DNA of 64,000 bases from Lobosporangium transversale (GCF_002105155.1 NW_019028984.1:310001-374000); one strand, 5' to 3'. Numbered from the stretch's first letter, positions 10,878-23,819 are shown. Made by a program: numbers and translations. Notes: generated by a model from the letters alone, not told the origin.

Positions 10878-11116
10878 TCTTCCTACCAGAGCTAATAGTC
10901 AAATGAAGTGTCACTATCAGTTTCCATTTTAGGCAGAGTGTCAAGCAGGACTCCCCTTCGCCAAAAAAAATCATGGTGTACGTATCTTCAGTGAGAATAG
11001 GTTATTGAATAGAAAGTAAAAAATAAATTGAAATGTGCTCTAAGCCAATGATAATCTTGGAAATATAACAAAACTTGACAATTTTTTGATTTGCAATCCC
11101 CCATAGCACTCGACTG
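10878..11116 (-). repeat. Right terminal inverted repeat of the 9.6-kb element
   Basis: Reverse complement of 1524-1779 (see that entry). Read on the minus strand it starts CAGTCGAGTGCTATGGGGG at 11116 and is flanked by TA at 11117-11118. It lacks the 16-bp block present in the left copy. Confidence 0.8.
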
Positions 11117-11755
11117 TATGTCGAAATGTTGCTAGAAGTAATGGAAAAGTAAAGATACCAGGCGACGATGATCTCGCTTAACTTGCTCGTTTGTTTCTTT
11201 CATTCTTTCTTGGTTTGGCTTGGATGAAATTTGCCATTTGCACGATCGGATCTACTGTCCAAAGATGACAATGCTGCTGTTATGATTACATCGTGTGTTT
11301 TGAGCTTGTGTACCTGATTTTTAGAGACAGGGGTGTTTAGTATGAAGAAGTAGGGCTCACATTTTCCTCTTTCTCTTTTTTCATATCCATCTGTGAGGTG
11401 GCATCATTCCTCTGAGGTCTAAAGAGCAAATGAATGTGCGTGCATGTTGCGGTCAGTGCTTTTTTGTCTTTTAATTGAGATGGATGATATAAGAGTGCAG
11501 TTAACATACAAGTGAGAGCATATGGATGTAGTTGTACATGCTTCTCATTAACACACATTCATTTCATTCTTCTTTTCATTCCTTCCTTTCATACCCTTCT
11601 CTTCTTGTGTCCCTCTCTCTTTTCAAGTCACTGTGACTCCCTCCCACTTCCCTGCTTCATAAAGGTTCAGAGAGAAAAACAAGGCTGTTAGAGCGGCTTA
11701 AACTGCCTTACCACTTTTAATCCTTCCTCCTCTTTCAAATCCTTTCTGTAATCAA
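11117..11755. other. Upstream region of the RGS-domain gene
   Basis: No gene seen. The last 200 bp are CT-rich (for example CTCTTCTTGTGTCCCTCTC near 11600), like a fungal leader or promoter. The proximal part may still carry the original promoter, since the candidate element ended at 11116. Confidence 0.4.
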
Positions 11756-14700
11756 ATGGATGGAGAATTTCAGGGTGTCACCCGCATCTCTTTGACCCCC
11801 GCCGAGGAAGCACTTGTTCCCCGCCCCCATTCCTCAGCCTCGCAAGTCGCAACTGCTTTGCCTCCAGGATATGGATACGGGTATGGAAATGGTCGTCGCG
11901 GATCTGCCTTGCAGGCGGTTCCGGCCTCGGCTTCGGCCTCACAATTGCACCTGCATCACTTACATCATCACCAACCACACCATCACCAGCCTCTGCGTTC
12001 ACAACTATCTCGCAAACAACAAAATAATCATCCTTATTCTTCTGGTAGTCAAGGATCTCGTTCCCGAATCTTTTCCTTTTCATTCTCCTCGTCCTCCATC
12101 AACACCCGTCCACAACAGCAGCAACAACAATCACCATCGTCTCCATCCTCTTCCACCCCATCATCTCCTTCTACACCCACCAACAATGCTTTTAGCTCGA
12201 CTCATGCTGAACACTCTGCAGCAGTTGAAATCGAGTATCCACAAAACCCGCAGGATTCGTATTACCAGCACCAGTACCCAACACCAGTATATTCATCTTC
12301 GCCTATCCGTGCGTCCCACGTTCCCAATGCGTCTGTAACTTCATTAATTTTGGGACTACCCCCTCGCCGATCCCTTACGCTCTCGCCTCCATCTCAGTCC
12401 AACGACAACAACGACCCGTTGGACAACGGTAACAATAGTGCACTCTCGCTGCGAAGATCCTCTCTCATGCCCTTCCCTACGTATTATCCTCAGAGTTCTA
12501 TACATAGTACTAGCCCAACACTACACCCACCATTGCAGCTAGCTCTGAATCAAAGGCATCAGGAGTCATGGGGAGGTACAGCAGCAGTAAGCTCTTTCCG
12601 AGTTGAGTCACCCACGCCGCTCTCTGACTCTGAAAGTTCGGAAGAGCAGTTCAGTGATGACGGCGAAGAGGATAGGAAAGGAAAGAGGACAAAGAAAAAG
12701 AAGCAAAAAAAGATTGAAGAAGGAGATGAAGAGGAAGCCAAATATGTAATGGGCAATCACGGTTACGGGCCGCGCCGTTCGAGAAGCAGAGGTATACTCG
12801 GTATAGCAACTGGATCCACATGCACACTACCAAATGTGGCAGAAGAAGGAGCTTACCAGACCAGAAGTAGCGTTGATTCATATGAGTATAGGATGCAGCA
12901 TCAACAGCAACAGCCAACTCATCTAACGGAGCATCGTCGTAATCGCTCATCGTGGCGCCCTTCATTATCATTGATCCGACAGGAGAGTTCGTCTTGCAAC
13001 GTCCATCCATTGGAGCAAGGTCAAAATAATAACAAAAGTTATCCCCAAAATGACCAGAGCCGCGTTAGTGAAGCTCATATTTTTATTGATGATCATCCTG
13101 AAGGAGGAAGAAACATCCAGCCATTGTCATCATCATTATTACAGACAAAAAATGGCAAGAGAATGAAAAAGAAAAAGAAGGGTCGCACAAAGAAAACACA
13201 AAAATCTCGGTCACATTCAGGCGGCAATGCAAATGAAGCAATAGTAGAGTTACCTCACCTGGTTGATGTACTTGAAAAGAGGGCCCGATACCCTTTAGGG
13301 TATGAGGATTTTGAGGCGTTTTTACGATGCCATCAAGGCGTTGAATATCTTAACTTTTGGGCCGTAAGTCTTTCTTTCTCTTTTTATTTGAATAGCTCTC
13401 TCCTTCAAACATAGCAAGGCCAGGAAAAAGAATGATGCCTCTTTCCTATCTGATGCATTTTTGTTTTTCTTTTTTTTTCTTTTTTTTTTTCTAGGACGTG
13501 ACTGCACATGAACAGTTATGTAAGACGTTCAGAATCTCGGAGCGTAGGCTCCAGCGAGAGCAGCAACATGGAGGGCGAGCTCTGACACGCGAGAGAAGAG
13601 GGTATCATAGCAGTCGGGCCTTGGCTGGCAATAATAGCGGTGGAAGGACATCCTTTGAAAAAGGACAAACTCTATTGAATGAAAGCGGTGATGTTGCAGC
13701 AGTAGACTCTGATATGCACGAGCGTGAACAAGATCGTATTTCAATAGATCCGCTCGGAAACTTGAGGAGTGCTAGGAAATCATCAACTGCAATTGAGTAT
13801 CTTGGAAATGGTATCAGGCACAGCACCTCACAGCAATTTTCCCCCACAACGCCGTCACCGCTTCTGCAAAGCCAGCAGCAACAAGAACCTGAGATACTTC
13901 AACAGACACAGCATCAAAAAGTAAACGAAGGCCCTTTCCCTCGTCGATCGTGCGAAAGTACTTTCCCATCATCTAGTGCACATAATGCTATCCAAGACAA
14001 CAGCATTGGTCGACCAATGATGATACATAGCTTTAGGACAATTGGTATTGAGGACGTGGAGGAATCAGCACTACGGATCTATCGCAAATACTTGGTCCAG
14101 TTACGCACTGCGTCGATGATAGCCGAAGAAGAGAAGGCTCGCCCTATCCGAGCCGCAGCAACAATAACAGACCTAGGCTCCAAGACAGAGAGAGGGGCAG
14201 GCATTGCAGCAACAGGAAATGAGGGGCTGAGCACATCATCCCATCAAAGACGCGCAGGCAATGATGGAGATAGAGTGCTTTTTGGGCCAGGTTGGGATGG
14301 ATATGCGGAGCAAGTCATTGCAGAATGGAATGAAAAATGGAAGAGTAGAAGGAGCGCTGAGGCTAGGAGGAGGAAGTCTAGACGAGCTTCCCGTAGGCAT
14401 AATGGCGCTAATGCTCTACAGAACCCCATGGGTGTTGAAGGACATGATCATTCAACACATGGGAAAGAGGGGCGAGCTTCTCCTACAAACCGTGTCACCA
14501 TCGGCCACAATGACGTCGTTTTGGACGTAGACGTGGAAGAGAAGGGTGAATCGCCAGGCGCAGACGACAAGGGTAATGATTATAGCGCTGTTCCCAACAA
14601 AAAAGAAGCTGCCACTGCAGAATCCAGACGCCCCAAATTAGAGCGTAAGGCAACATCCACTGGTATCACAGCCTTCTTGTCGAGGCTTTTGAAGTCTGAA

Positions 14701-15983
14701 ACCACCGTCATGGAATTGCCGACGCTGACTATCAACACTACGACTGTTGAGAAGGACTTTGGTGAAACAGATGACAGTGATTACGATGAAGATGATGAGT
14801 ATGATGACGATGAGAGCGATAGATATGATGGGGATGAGGATGAGGATGAGGATGTTAAAGATGGGAACGAGGATGATTTATATCGACTTTACGCGCCGAT
14901 CATGTCATACCTGCAAAGTAACACCACAGAACGACCATTGACCGATAGTTCAATTGCAGGTTATCCTCCTGTCCCTGAAATTGGTGCTAATGGATCAGCC
15001 ATCCAGGCTCAGAATACTACTTTAGTTAATACTCTTTCGCCCATAAATGAAGCTTTGCTAACAACAGCACTTACACCGCCCCAAGGAGTGGCACCTTCAA
15101 CATCGGATTCAGCAAATACAAATGTAGTAGACGCAATGCCATTGCCGTTACACTCGATTCCAAAAATCGACCCTATTTCTACAGACATTGATCAACCTAC
15201 TATTACGGCTTCTACCATGGCTCCGTTCTACCTTCCACTTGAATGTCGCCATCGAATCCATACACAAGTCTTACAACAAATGCAGGAAAGACAAAATGGA
15301 CTTTCGTCGTCGACACGTACAGAGAATAACTTTTCGCTATTGTTTGGGCCAGCCAAGCAGTTTGTGACAGAAGTGGTACTTCGAGATTATTACTACCCGC
15401 TATTTCTGAAATATGTGCAGGATCAGAATCTAGGACTATTACATCAAACTCATGTCAATAACCGGATCAAGCAGCATGGACTGTTGACGCTAGGAATTGG
15501 TTTATGGGCCGCTGTGTTAACGATCCAATCGCTGTTAGCACTGGGCATACTGGGCGGACCTGGATATGGAGGTTGGAAGTCTCCGTGGGTATGGGTTGTA
15601 GGAATCTTAGGTGGGTGGCCGGGCGCAGTTTGTATAGTCGCAGGGCACACAGGGTTCTCACCAGTCTTGGGCCTCTTGGGTAAAATGTAAGTTTACTAGA
15701 AGGTGATATTATACTACTGGGTATTTTCTTCTTTGTTTGCTGAAACTGAAAAAATAGCATGTCACTTACAGGCGTTCTTCTCTTTCTTTTTTTTTTTTTT
15801 TTTTTTTTTTTTTCAATTAGAGCTGTGGACAGACAAGTCTTCCGGACACGTGCGATCAAGGAAACGCTGATTCGAAAGAAGCATCGCCAACAGGCCATTT
15901 GGATATTGTCAGGTTGCCTTTTTTGGTCCGTAGCCGCCACTATTATCTTTGCTGTTCTTCCACAACCAGAGGGTGAAAAATAA
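11756..15983 (+). CDS. RGS-domain membrane protein (Rax1-like)
   Basis: Three exons: 11756-13363, 13495-15686 and 15821-15983; introns GTAAGT...CTAG and GTAAGT...TTAG keep phase. The 1320-residue product has a disordered N-terminus with His/Gln-rich stretches. It then holds pieces of a regulator-of-G-protein-signalling fold: LEKRARYPLGYEDFEAFL and VEYLNFWADVTAHE (about 505-545), ALRIYRKYL (about 726), and FVTEVVLRDYYYPLFLKYV (about 1160-1177). Long low-complexity inserts, one very acidic (DYDEDDEYDDDESD), separate them. The C-terminus has about three hydrophobic segments (HGLLTLGIGLWAAVL, WVWVVGILGGW, WILSGCLFWSVAATIIF). RGS plus C-terminal membrane helices matches fungal Rax1-like bud-site/polarity proteins; other RGS proteins speed GTP hydrolysis on G-alpha. 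The RGS call is solid, the Rax1 assignment is inference. Intron 2 holds a T-run of about 25. Confidence 0.82.
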
Positions 15984-16715
15984 TGTAAATCTACTTCTGA
16001 ACATTAATGTAAATATACGCTTATAAATTCGCTCGCATAAAATCCCTCGAGGAGATAGCATATTCTGATTGATGGGATGGGTCATTAAGCAGAATTTGGA
16101 AACTGCAGTCATTTTTAGTACATGTATTCTGGAAGGACATTCTCATTCTGACAGCTCCGAATCGCTTTCTTGCAGCAGCCAGTCAAACGCATCGTCCCAG
16201 TCATCTGTTCTCTTTTTTATTATTATTATACGCCACTTCGAAGAGTCTTCAAGCACCTTTCTATGTCAGAAATAGTACGAGACTTTATTCATTTTAGTGA
16301 CATGTCATCATCGTTCTCCAGAGGACAGTTGCCTCGTCCATTCCCTACAAAGAGTGATGATATAGTCCTCTGGAGGGATAGTACAAGACAGCTATCCAGC
16401 TATCTATAATGATGTTGCCTCATTCTGCCTCTTCCGGAGTAATGCTATTGTAACTGTGCGCACCTCATTCACCACACACGGGCAAGATGACCAACATTCC
16501 ACAGAGTAGACGCGTCGCGTGTAGCTATTGACTTCACGTGACATAATGTGTCTATTTAAGGTTTGTTTCTTAGCTTTTCTCTACTTTTTTTTTTTTTTTT
16601 TTTTTTTTTTCCAACCAACTGAATAACATTGCTCTTTCCTTTTCCAACTAATTGAATACTTCACCTTTTTCTTTCCCAATCAACTGAGTACCTAATTGTT
16701 TATTCAGAAAGAAAA
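15984..16715. other. Intergenic region before the Bin3-type gene
   Basis: No gene recognised. A T-run of about 26 lies at 16585-16611 in the likely leader, and related TTCCAACCAACTGAAT-like sequences recur near 16610-16690. Confidence 0.45.
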
Positions 16716-18143
16716 ATGCATTCCATCGGAAAACGCAAAGAAGCTTCAGACAATTCTACTCAGCATGACATTCAAGTGACAAAAAAACAACGAAATGAAA
16801 AGACACAAGGACAAGAAGAAATAGAAGATAACCAGTGTAGCATGACAAACCCGAGCACAAATGTAACAACAGCAACAATGGCTGCCCCATCGTCAACAAT
16901 TGCGGTATCACGCTCGGTTATCACCTCAGGACTTGTCCCTCGCCATGTTGCTGTTAAAAAGACCCAACCGAATCCAATCAACAAAAATATTGGTGGCAAC
17001 AACAGTGGCGCCAAGCATGACGGCAGCAAAGCCTCAACAACTTCTACTTCTGGGTCAAGTGTCTTCCGTGCTAAAGACATTATGAAGAACTATACCCCAA
17101 TGACCCCGTCGTTGTCAAATGCCAATACGGCTAATGGCGCCTTGTCGTCCTCATCGCGGACGCGAACATTCAAGTACGACAAAAGCAATTCTAACAGAGT
17201 GCACAGAACGTTTATACGTGATCCAGCAACTTCAAGCGCTTTCACCATATTATCCTCTCCATCATCCAATGGTATCAAAGTGGAAGAAACATGGGGATCT
17301 CAACCAGACTTTGTACCCCAAGCAAAAGATAGTGAGGTGACTTCAAAATCGGATCGGAATGGCACGACTGTTATCGATATACATTCTTCTCACGATGCAA
17401 CACCAACAACCCCATCATCAGCAATGGCGCCATCGAGATCAGTTAAAGCCACTGCTTCACAACCTGATCACGTTATTCGGACTGATGCTGTAAAGAATCC
17501 AACAACTTTGATCAACGCAAAGCCCATTGTTGTTCAACCAGCAAATTCTCACTCAGGAACATATGCCTATCCTTATGGCAACTACCCAAACTACTATGAA
17601 AAGCGATCTCATGAGCAAGAAACATCCGAAAGAGATAGTAAGCGTGCGAAACATTATGCAAATAAGGGTTCTAGCTCTAAACCTAAAGCAGAAACAACAA
17701 TAACAGCGGCAGTGGCAATCGCGCAAACACCTGCATCGACATCTTCTATTTTTATGTCCGGATTCAAAACAATAAGAGGGTTCAAAGAGCAGCAACAACA
17801 GCAGGAGAATCAGCTGCAGCAAGGACATCTGCCAGAGCAGCGGCCGCCACATAAGCGCAATGACCGCTGGGCGAGCATGCCATCGCTCCTATTCCCGCCC
17901 GGCTCAAGCTCTAGAGGCTCTACGAGCGTTAACGAGCGTTCAAGCGGGGGCAAAAAGGAGATGACGATACAAGAGCTAGCCAAAGAGACAGATCTACGAC
18001 TTGAATTCTTGGACCCAATTTGGTTTCGAGACAAACGTGTGCTAGACATTGGGTGCAATGCTGCTCTTTTAACAACATTTATTGGTATGGAGACCGACTT
18101 TTTATTATTATAATTATTATTCACCTTCAAGGCATGAATGTTA

Positions 18144-18181
<38 letters not shown>

Positions 18182-18656
18182 TTCAAAGACTAATAGCAAA
18201 CGGTATTGCATTGTCTCTTTTTTCTTTTTTTTTTCACTTTACAGCTTTGCATTACAAGCCGCGATTGATTCAGGGTGTTGATATTGATCCAAGCCTTATT
18301 GGAAAAGCACAAAACCTTGTCCTCAAAACTTTTTCACAGCTGGCGCCAAAGGTCTACAAGCAAACCAAAGATGATATTGATAATGATACCAGTAATAGTA
18401 CTAGCGGTAGCGATGACAGCAGGAATGTAGGTGGGGACATACGATATGAAGCTTACTTTCCAAAGTCCATGTACTGGCTACACGGGTTTCTCCCAATCCC
18501 CAAGGCAGAGAATCCTCAGCAAGAAGCTCTGTTCCCCCACAACATCGAGCTACGAATAGCAGACTGGGTAACGGAGGAGAATGATCAAGAGGCAAATGCT
18601 GAGCAATGGGATGTCATTCTCTGGTAAGGGAGTCTAAAAAAAAAAAAAAAAAAAAA

Positions 18657-18704
<48 letters not shown>

Positions 18705-19104
18705 AGAAAGAAAGGGATTATATATTTTTTTCTGTCACAAATGTTTTTATTTTATTTTTTTATTTTTTTTTTATCCTTATCTTTTTCATAGCTTGTCGTT
18801 AACAAAATGGGTTCATTTGCATCATGGGGATGAAGGTCTGAAAAAGTTTTTCCAAAAGATCTACCGTAGTCTATCTCGAGATGGAATCCTCCTGTTGGAA
18901 CCACAGGCATTCTCTACCTATTCAAAACGAAAACGTATCACAGACGAAATGTTTGAGACCTATCAACATATTCATTTCAAGCCAGATCAGTTCCAAGAAT
19001 ATTTGCTGGGACCAAAGGTCGGATTCAAGGAATGTGTCCATTTAGGCCATTCCGGCGGCGCTGCTGCCAATTTTAACCGCGATATCTTTTTGTTCAAAAA
19101 GTAA
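16716..19104 (+). CDS. Bin3/MePCE-type RNA 5'-end methyltransferase
   Basis: Three exons: 16716-18084, 18245-18623 and 18792-19104; phase is kept at ATT G|CT and TG|C. The product has 686 residues. The first 420 are disordered and rich in S/T/N/Q, with basic patches. The C-terminal part is a Bin3 domain: LDPIWFRDKRVLDIGCNAA (SAM motif I), IQGVDIDPSLIGKA (motif II with acidic residue), IADWV, and CLSLTKWVHLHHGDEGLKKF, then LLEPQAFSTYSKRK. These last two blocks are diagnostic of the 7SK methylphosphate capping enzyme family. Family members add a methyl group to the gamma-phosphate of small Pol III RNAs; in fission yeast the homologue works with U6 and telomerase RNA. Both introns carry poly(A) runs and the second a GAAA repeat (18660-18704). 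It converges with the glycogen synthase gene, stops 150 bp apart. Confidence 0.93.
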
Positions 19105-19254
19105 AATATATAAATAAGTAATAACAATAGTAATAGCAAAAAAAAAAAAAAAGCCATTTAGCAATTAATAAAAAAGGATGTCGCATAAATCGCCTTTATT
19201 CATTTAAATCTGTGTGTTACAACTATATACAGCTTTATTTGTTTGTCTTTGTTT

Positions 19255-21828
19255 TTATTGGCGATATCCGCTTCCATTGCTGTTGCTGTTGTTGTTGACG
19301 TTAGCAGCTGAGGAAGGAGGCGCGCCAGCGTTGAGAGCCGTGTTCTTGCCATAGTAACGTCCGTTTTCACCACCATCCATCAAACTCTTGTATTGTTGTT
19401 GTGCTGCAGCGACTCCTGTCAAGGCACGTCCTTGTGCAGTGGACATGTCATGCTCATTGTTATCTTCTGTCGTGGTATCTTTAGTACCATTGGCGCCTGA
19501 TGACTTTTGATGACGATGCTGGTAATGTTGTGGCAACCTGATCTGCATGGTCGAAGGAGCATCTAGATCCAATTCATCCGCCAGCTCAGAAGGGATCAAG
19601 CCATCATCCTCATCATCATGTCCATCCATTCGGTACTGCAAGTACCTCTCCCTATCACTGGCAGACATCTTTGCAAACGTTAGTTCGGTGTCAACCCCTT
19701 CCAAGGGTGTTCGGATTCTAGGAGATCCTGGAGCAGATCTTGGGATCGGAATCTTCTTCTTTGGTCCTTGTTCACTGACCAACAACTGTTGGGTTTCCTT
19801 ATCCAGGTTCGAGAGGACAAAGTCATCATCATCAAACGAGTCTGGGTAGGCTCTTCGGAGAGCCAGTTGACGGGCCTTGATATATTCAAGTCCCATGCGC
19901 TTCCAGTCCAAGAGATCTGACAGGCGTTCAGTTCTGTTACGTTGATTGATACGTTGACGACGAGATTTCTGACAGAAGACCAACATTTGGTCTGCAAGTT
20001 GTTGAATCGATTCCTCGACCGACTTCATCCGGCGGTCGACAATGTAGATTCCATATTCTGAAGAATCGACAATGTTATCATCCATAAAGCATCCAAAGCC
20101 AGACAGGTTGGTAGTGATACTAGGGACTCCCATGACTGTACATTCAGCAGGTGTATAGCCCCAAGGCTCATAATACGAAGGAAAGACACCCAAATGACAA
20201 CCTCGGACAAATTCTTCATAATCCAATCCAAACAATGGGTTGTTGGAGTTGAGGAATTCGGGATGGAACACAATCTTGACTCGATCAGAAGGATGGTTGA
20301 ACAAGCCTAGGCGGCGTAGTTGAATCAAGACCGGGTCTTTGCTATCGTCCGCCATGTTATGGGTCACAATCGGAGGCAATGTTGAGCGTTTGAGAGCAAA
20401 AGTACGGCGTTTCAACAGGATTTCATCCTCGCTCGTCAAGAACTGAGTCGTCGCCACATCGCCGCCACTGAAAGAAGCAAAAAAAAAAAAACAGATGTAG
20501 AGTCAGAAGCAGAAGCGGAAGCAGAAGCAAAAGCAGAAGCAGTAGCAAGAATTAAAAAAAAAAAAGAGAGAGAGAGAGAGAGGGATGAATACAAAAGCAT
20601 AGCAAAGTCTAGTAAATCAAAAATAACTGAAAAAATATTGGATGTTTTTTTCTCTTTCTTACCGAGAAGCCTTCTCAAAAAGACGGTTTTCCATACGCTT
20701 AGAAATATCATGGACAGTCTCCTTAAGCTGCTTGACCACAGCTTGGCCCTTCAGCGCCTCGACAGTATACGAGTGTGTTTCTGCAGGGGTGATAATGAAT
20801 GCAACCACTGTCATGGGTGAGTTGGTGGCTTTGAGCTTTTCATTCAAACCTATTTGTTTCAATAAATATGTCATTGTTAATAATTATGAATGTATGGCAT
20901 GCAAAAACAGTAATAATGATAATAATGATAATAATAATAATAAACAACTTACGCTGAAGGGATTCAATATACATGTCAATGCCCTTGTTGCGGTATTCAT
21001 ATCGACCAGCTGTAAAGAAATACAGTGTGTTCTCTAAATCAAAGTCATAATGGCCATAGAAGTGTCCTCGCACAAAGTCATGGATACGTTCCTTCGACAC
21101 TGCATGCAAGTTTTGGAACTCATGCATGGCTGAGAACTTGACCACATTCAATCCGTTGGGCAGTACACCATCTAATGAGAGAATAAAAAAATAAAGAAAA
21201 AAATATCTATTAATAAATTAAACAAACATACAAACATGAAAGAGAGAGAGAGAGAGAGAAAATGAAAGGAGGAAATGATGGCAAATGAATCTACTACAGT
21301 CAGGGGAAAAGAGAGGCTAAAAAAAAAAAAAAAAAAAATCGCGTTTTCCTTGCATTGATTACAATTAATCATTGTTTGATGGATATTCCTTGCTCATTAA
21401 TCCCTTCCCACATCCCATACATGCAGGTTCTTTTTTTTGCATTGACATATAAGCTTTTTTTTTTTTTTTTTTTTTTTACCTGGCTTGCGTTTCAATAGAT
21501 GCTCGGCTTCATAGGCGGTGATATGTGAGACTGTGGTGAAAACATCGCAGCAATGAGTAGCAGCACGTTCGATACAGTATCGGTGATAGATGCCTCGTTT
21601 GCCTGCTTCATGATCGACATCAAAGTTCCTCAGGTTGTTGTAGAAATCAACGGATCCAGCACAGAGGTACCGACCTAATAGGGTGGCATGGGTCGTGAAG
21701 ATGGTGGTGACGTCAATGTGACGCTTCCGACATAACGCGATACCTACACCTGCGAGCCATTCATGGAAGTGAGCGATCACCGCCGCTTTTGTCTCATGGG
21801 CCACGAACTAGTCAGTCATACGATAACA

Positions 21829-21859
<31 letters not shown>

Positions 21860-23104
21860 CGAAATGAAGAAAAAAAAAAAAAAAAAGTTTGCATTAGAAC
21901 ACAGACTATCCTTCCTTGGGCATAGTGTAAGAATATTCGAAGGGCATATACGATAGTGGATAAAGTTCTTGACCTAATTAGTGCGCATGGATCCTCCCCT
22001 CTTCCCTTCAATTGATATTTAGGGCATAGAAAGGATCGATTTGACGTGATGATGCAAAAACAAACACACCCAACAAACCCTTTCTCACTCTTCTCCATCA
22101 CCATTATCAATTGTCATACACGAAGAATGTGTACAGATACAAAATAAAAATAAAAATAAAATAAAACCCAAATCCAGCAGCATGAAAAAAAAAAAAAAAA
22201 AAGAAAAAAGAAAAAGGATATAGGAGAGCCGCGTTAGGTGGTAAATTGCATCCGGCAGTGTGTTGGTTGCTTATCATCCATGTGTTACTATCGCCCGCAA
22301 TCTTTCGGTTGGGGGGAAGTAGATAGGATAGGATATAGTTTCAAGGTGGAGTGAGGATAATAAAATGGTGAGCAATATGTAAATGAGGATTTGTGATCAC
22401 CTAACTAAAATGAAAAATCTTGTAATCCGATAACAGTGCTTTCCCACGAAATACACAAAAAAAAAAAAAAAAAAACTTTTCGCCCATACAGTTAAAGGAA
22501 GACAAAGGGGAAGATATCATTCGATGTAATAGAAGGACTCCATCCAGTCAATCCTCTTGCATTCTCGGCCATTGTCTCTCACTCTATATTTAAGCTCTTA
22601 TTGGTTTCAATGATCACTCAATATGAATCCTTTTTTTTTTTTTTTTTTTCTTCTTCTTCTTCTTCCTCTTCTTCTGACTTACCTCTCCCAAGAACCAGGC
22701 AACAAGATAACCGAACAAGATGGCTTCGTTTGTCTCATGATCATTTGGTGGGGAAGGGATTCCGGCCACGTTCCAGAGATCGCCCTTCCACTCATCCAAT
22801 TTGTGATAGACCGATCCAGTGTCGAACAAAAGGACCTTGGGAGCACCCTCAATCAACCAACGACCATAAAGAAATTTGACACCACGTTCCTTCATTGATT
22901 CGAGTGTAAGTCTCAGCTCGGGCGTGTCTGGTTCCAGGGTCTCGACCTCGAGAGGGGCAGTCTTGTAGGACAATGGTCCGATCATTGTATAACGATCGCC
23001 ATATTCATGGCTTGTGACTGGTGCCTTTGATTTGAGCACCGTGTAAATTCCTCCGACTTTTTTAAATGGCAAAACGAGTGTTTATCAGTCAGATCTCTTT
23101 TTTT

Positions 23105-23139
<35 letters not shown>

Positions 23140-23253
23140 GAGTAAAGCAAAAGGTTCTTTTTATAGACTGGTGAGTGTTCCTTTACCCTTGTTAGCAACC
23201 TCCCATGCAATCTCAAAGAGGAGGGGCTTGTGAACGTTTCTTAATTCGCTCAT
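19255..23253 (-). CDS. GSY1: Glycogen [starch] synthase, GT3 family
   Basis: Six exons on the minus strand: 23253-23187, 23056-22683, 21807-21480, 21171-20953, 20849-20663 and 20467-19255, giving 795 residues. The N-terminus ([17 protein letters not shown]) holds the UDP-glucose-binding KVGGIY loop. [34 protein letters not shown] and [13 protein letters not shown] are GT3 hallmarks. [18 protein letters not shown] holds the E-X7-E catalytic pair (Glu492 and Glu500). [10 protein letters not shown] (561-570) is the arginine cluster that binds glucose-6-phosphate, and the tail has SAPGSPR-type phosphorylation sites. The enzyme extends alpha-1,4-glucan chains from UDP-glucose in the cytosol. It is longer than the yeast enzyme (about 705) because of a Q/N-rich tail. 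Intron 2 is 875 bp, unusually long for a fungus. The symbol follows yeast; a GSY2-type name would fit equally. Confidence 0.96.
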
Positions 23254-23819
23254 GGTTCAAAAAGTTGTGAGAAGGAAGGTTGGAGAGGTAAATGAATGAA
23301 TGAATGAATGAAATGGAGAAATGGGGAAGAAGAGAAAAGAAATAAACGAATGCGGATAGAAGACAAAGAAGGAGGAAAGAAAAGGAAGAGAAGAAAAAAG
23401 GAGAAAAAGGTAAAAGAAAGAAAAGATAAAGAGGTCAGAATGCTGGACCAAGACAGACGAACCAGGCTAGATTAGATAGCCTCAACGGAGTTTGTTAGTT
23501 TGTAAAGTATATAGTATATGTATAATATATTTATCTAAGTAAGTTGGAGATAATAAAGTTATTTGCTCAATGACGACAAGTCAAGACAACTATAAACTCT
23601 ATGCACATGACATGCAGCAAACAAAGAGGCCCATGCATTCCTTCACTTTTAGCTATCAGTTTATAACTTTATAAACTTGTAAACGCGTAACAGTAATCGT
23701 AATCGTAATCGTAATCGATCGGCTATACACACATACAAATATCTATGATATCTATGTATATATTAATATTATCACTTGTAAGACTTCCTTCCCCTCAAAG
23801 TATTGTTTTCGTGTTTCCA

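Larger units (their letters stand above)
1524..11116 (+). mobile_element. Candidate 9.6-kb pogo/Tigger-like DNA transposon with passenger gene
   Basis: Two nearly identical inverted copies of a sequence of about 250 bp lie at 1524-1779 and 10878-11116. Each outer end begins CAGTCGAG and is directly preceded by TA (1522-1523 and 11117-11118), the target duplication of the Tc1/mariner/pogo superfamily. The interval holds a pogo/Tigger-type (DDE_1, CENP-B-like) transposase gene, which fits such ends, plus an unrelated zinc-finger/coiled-coil gene, a nested Tc1 element and a nested solo LTR. Seen: the inverted repeats, the TA flanks and the genes. Inferred: that all belong to one element. Ordinary pogo elements are 2-3 kb, so the size is unusual even after subtracting the nested insertions (about 1.7 kb). 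The transposase is broken, so the copy is probably not autonomous now. Confidence 0.6.
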
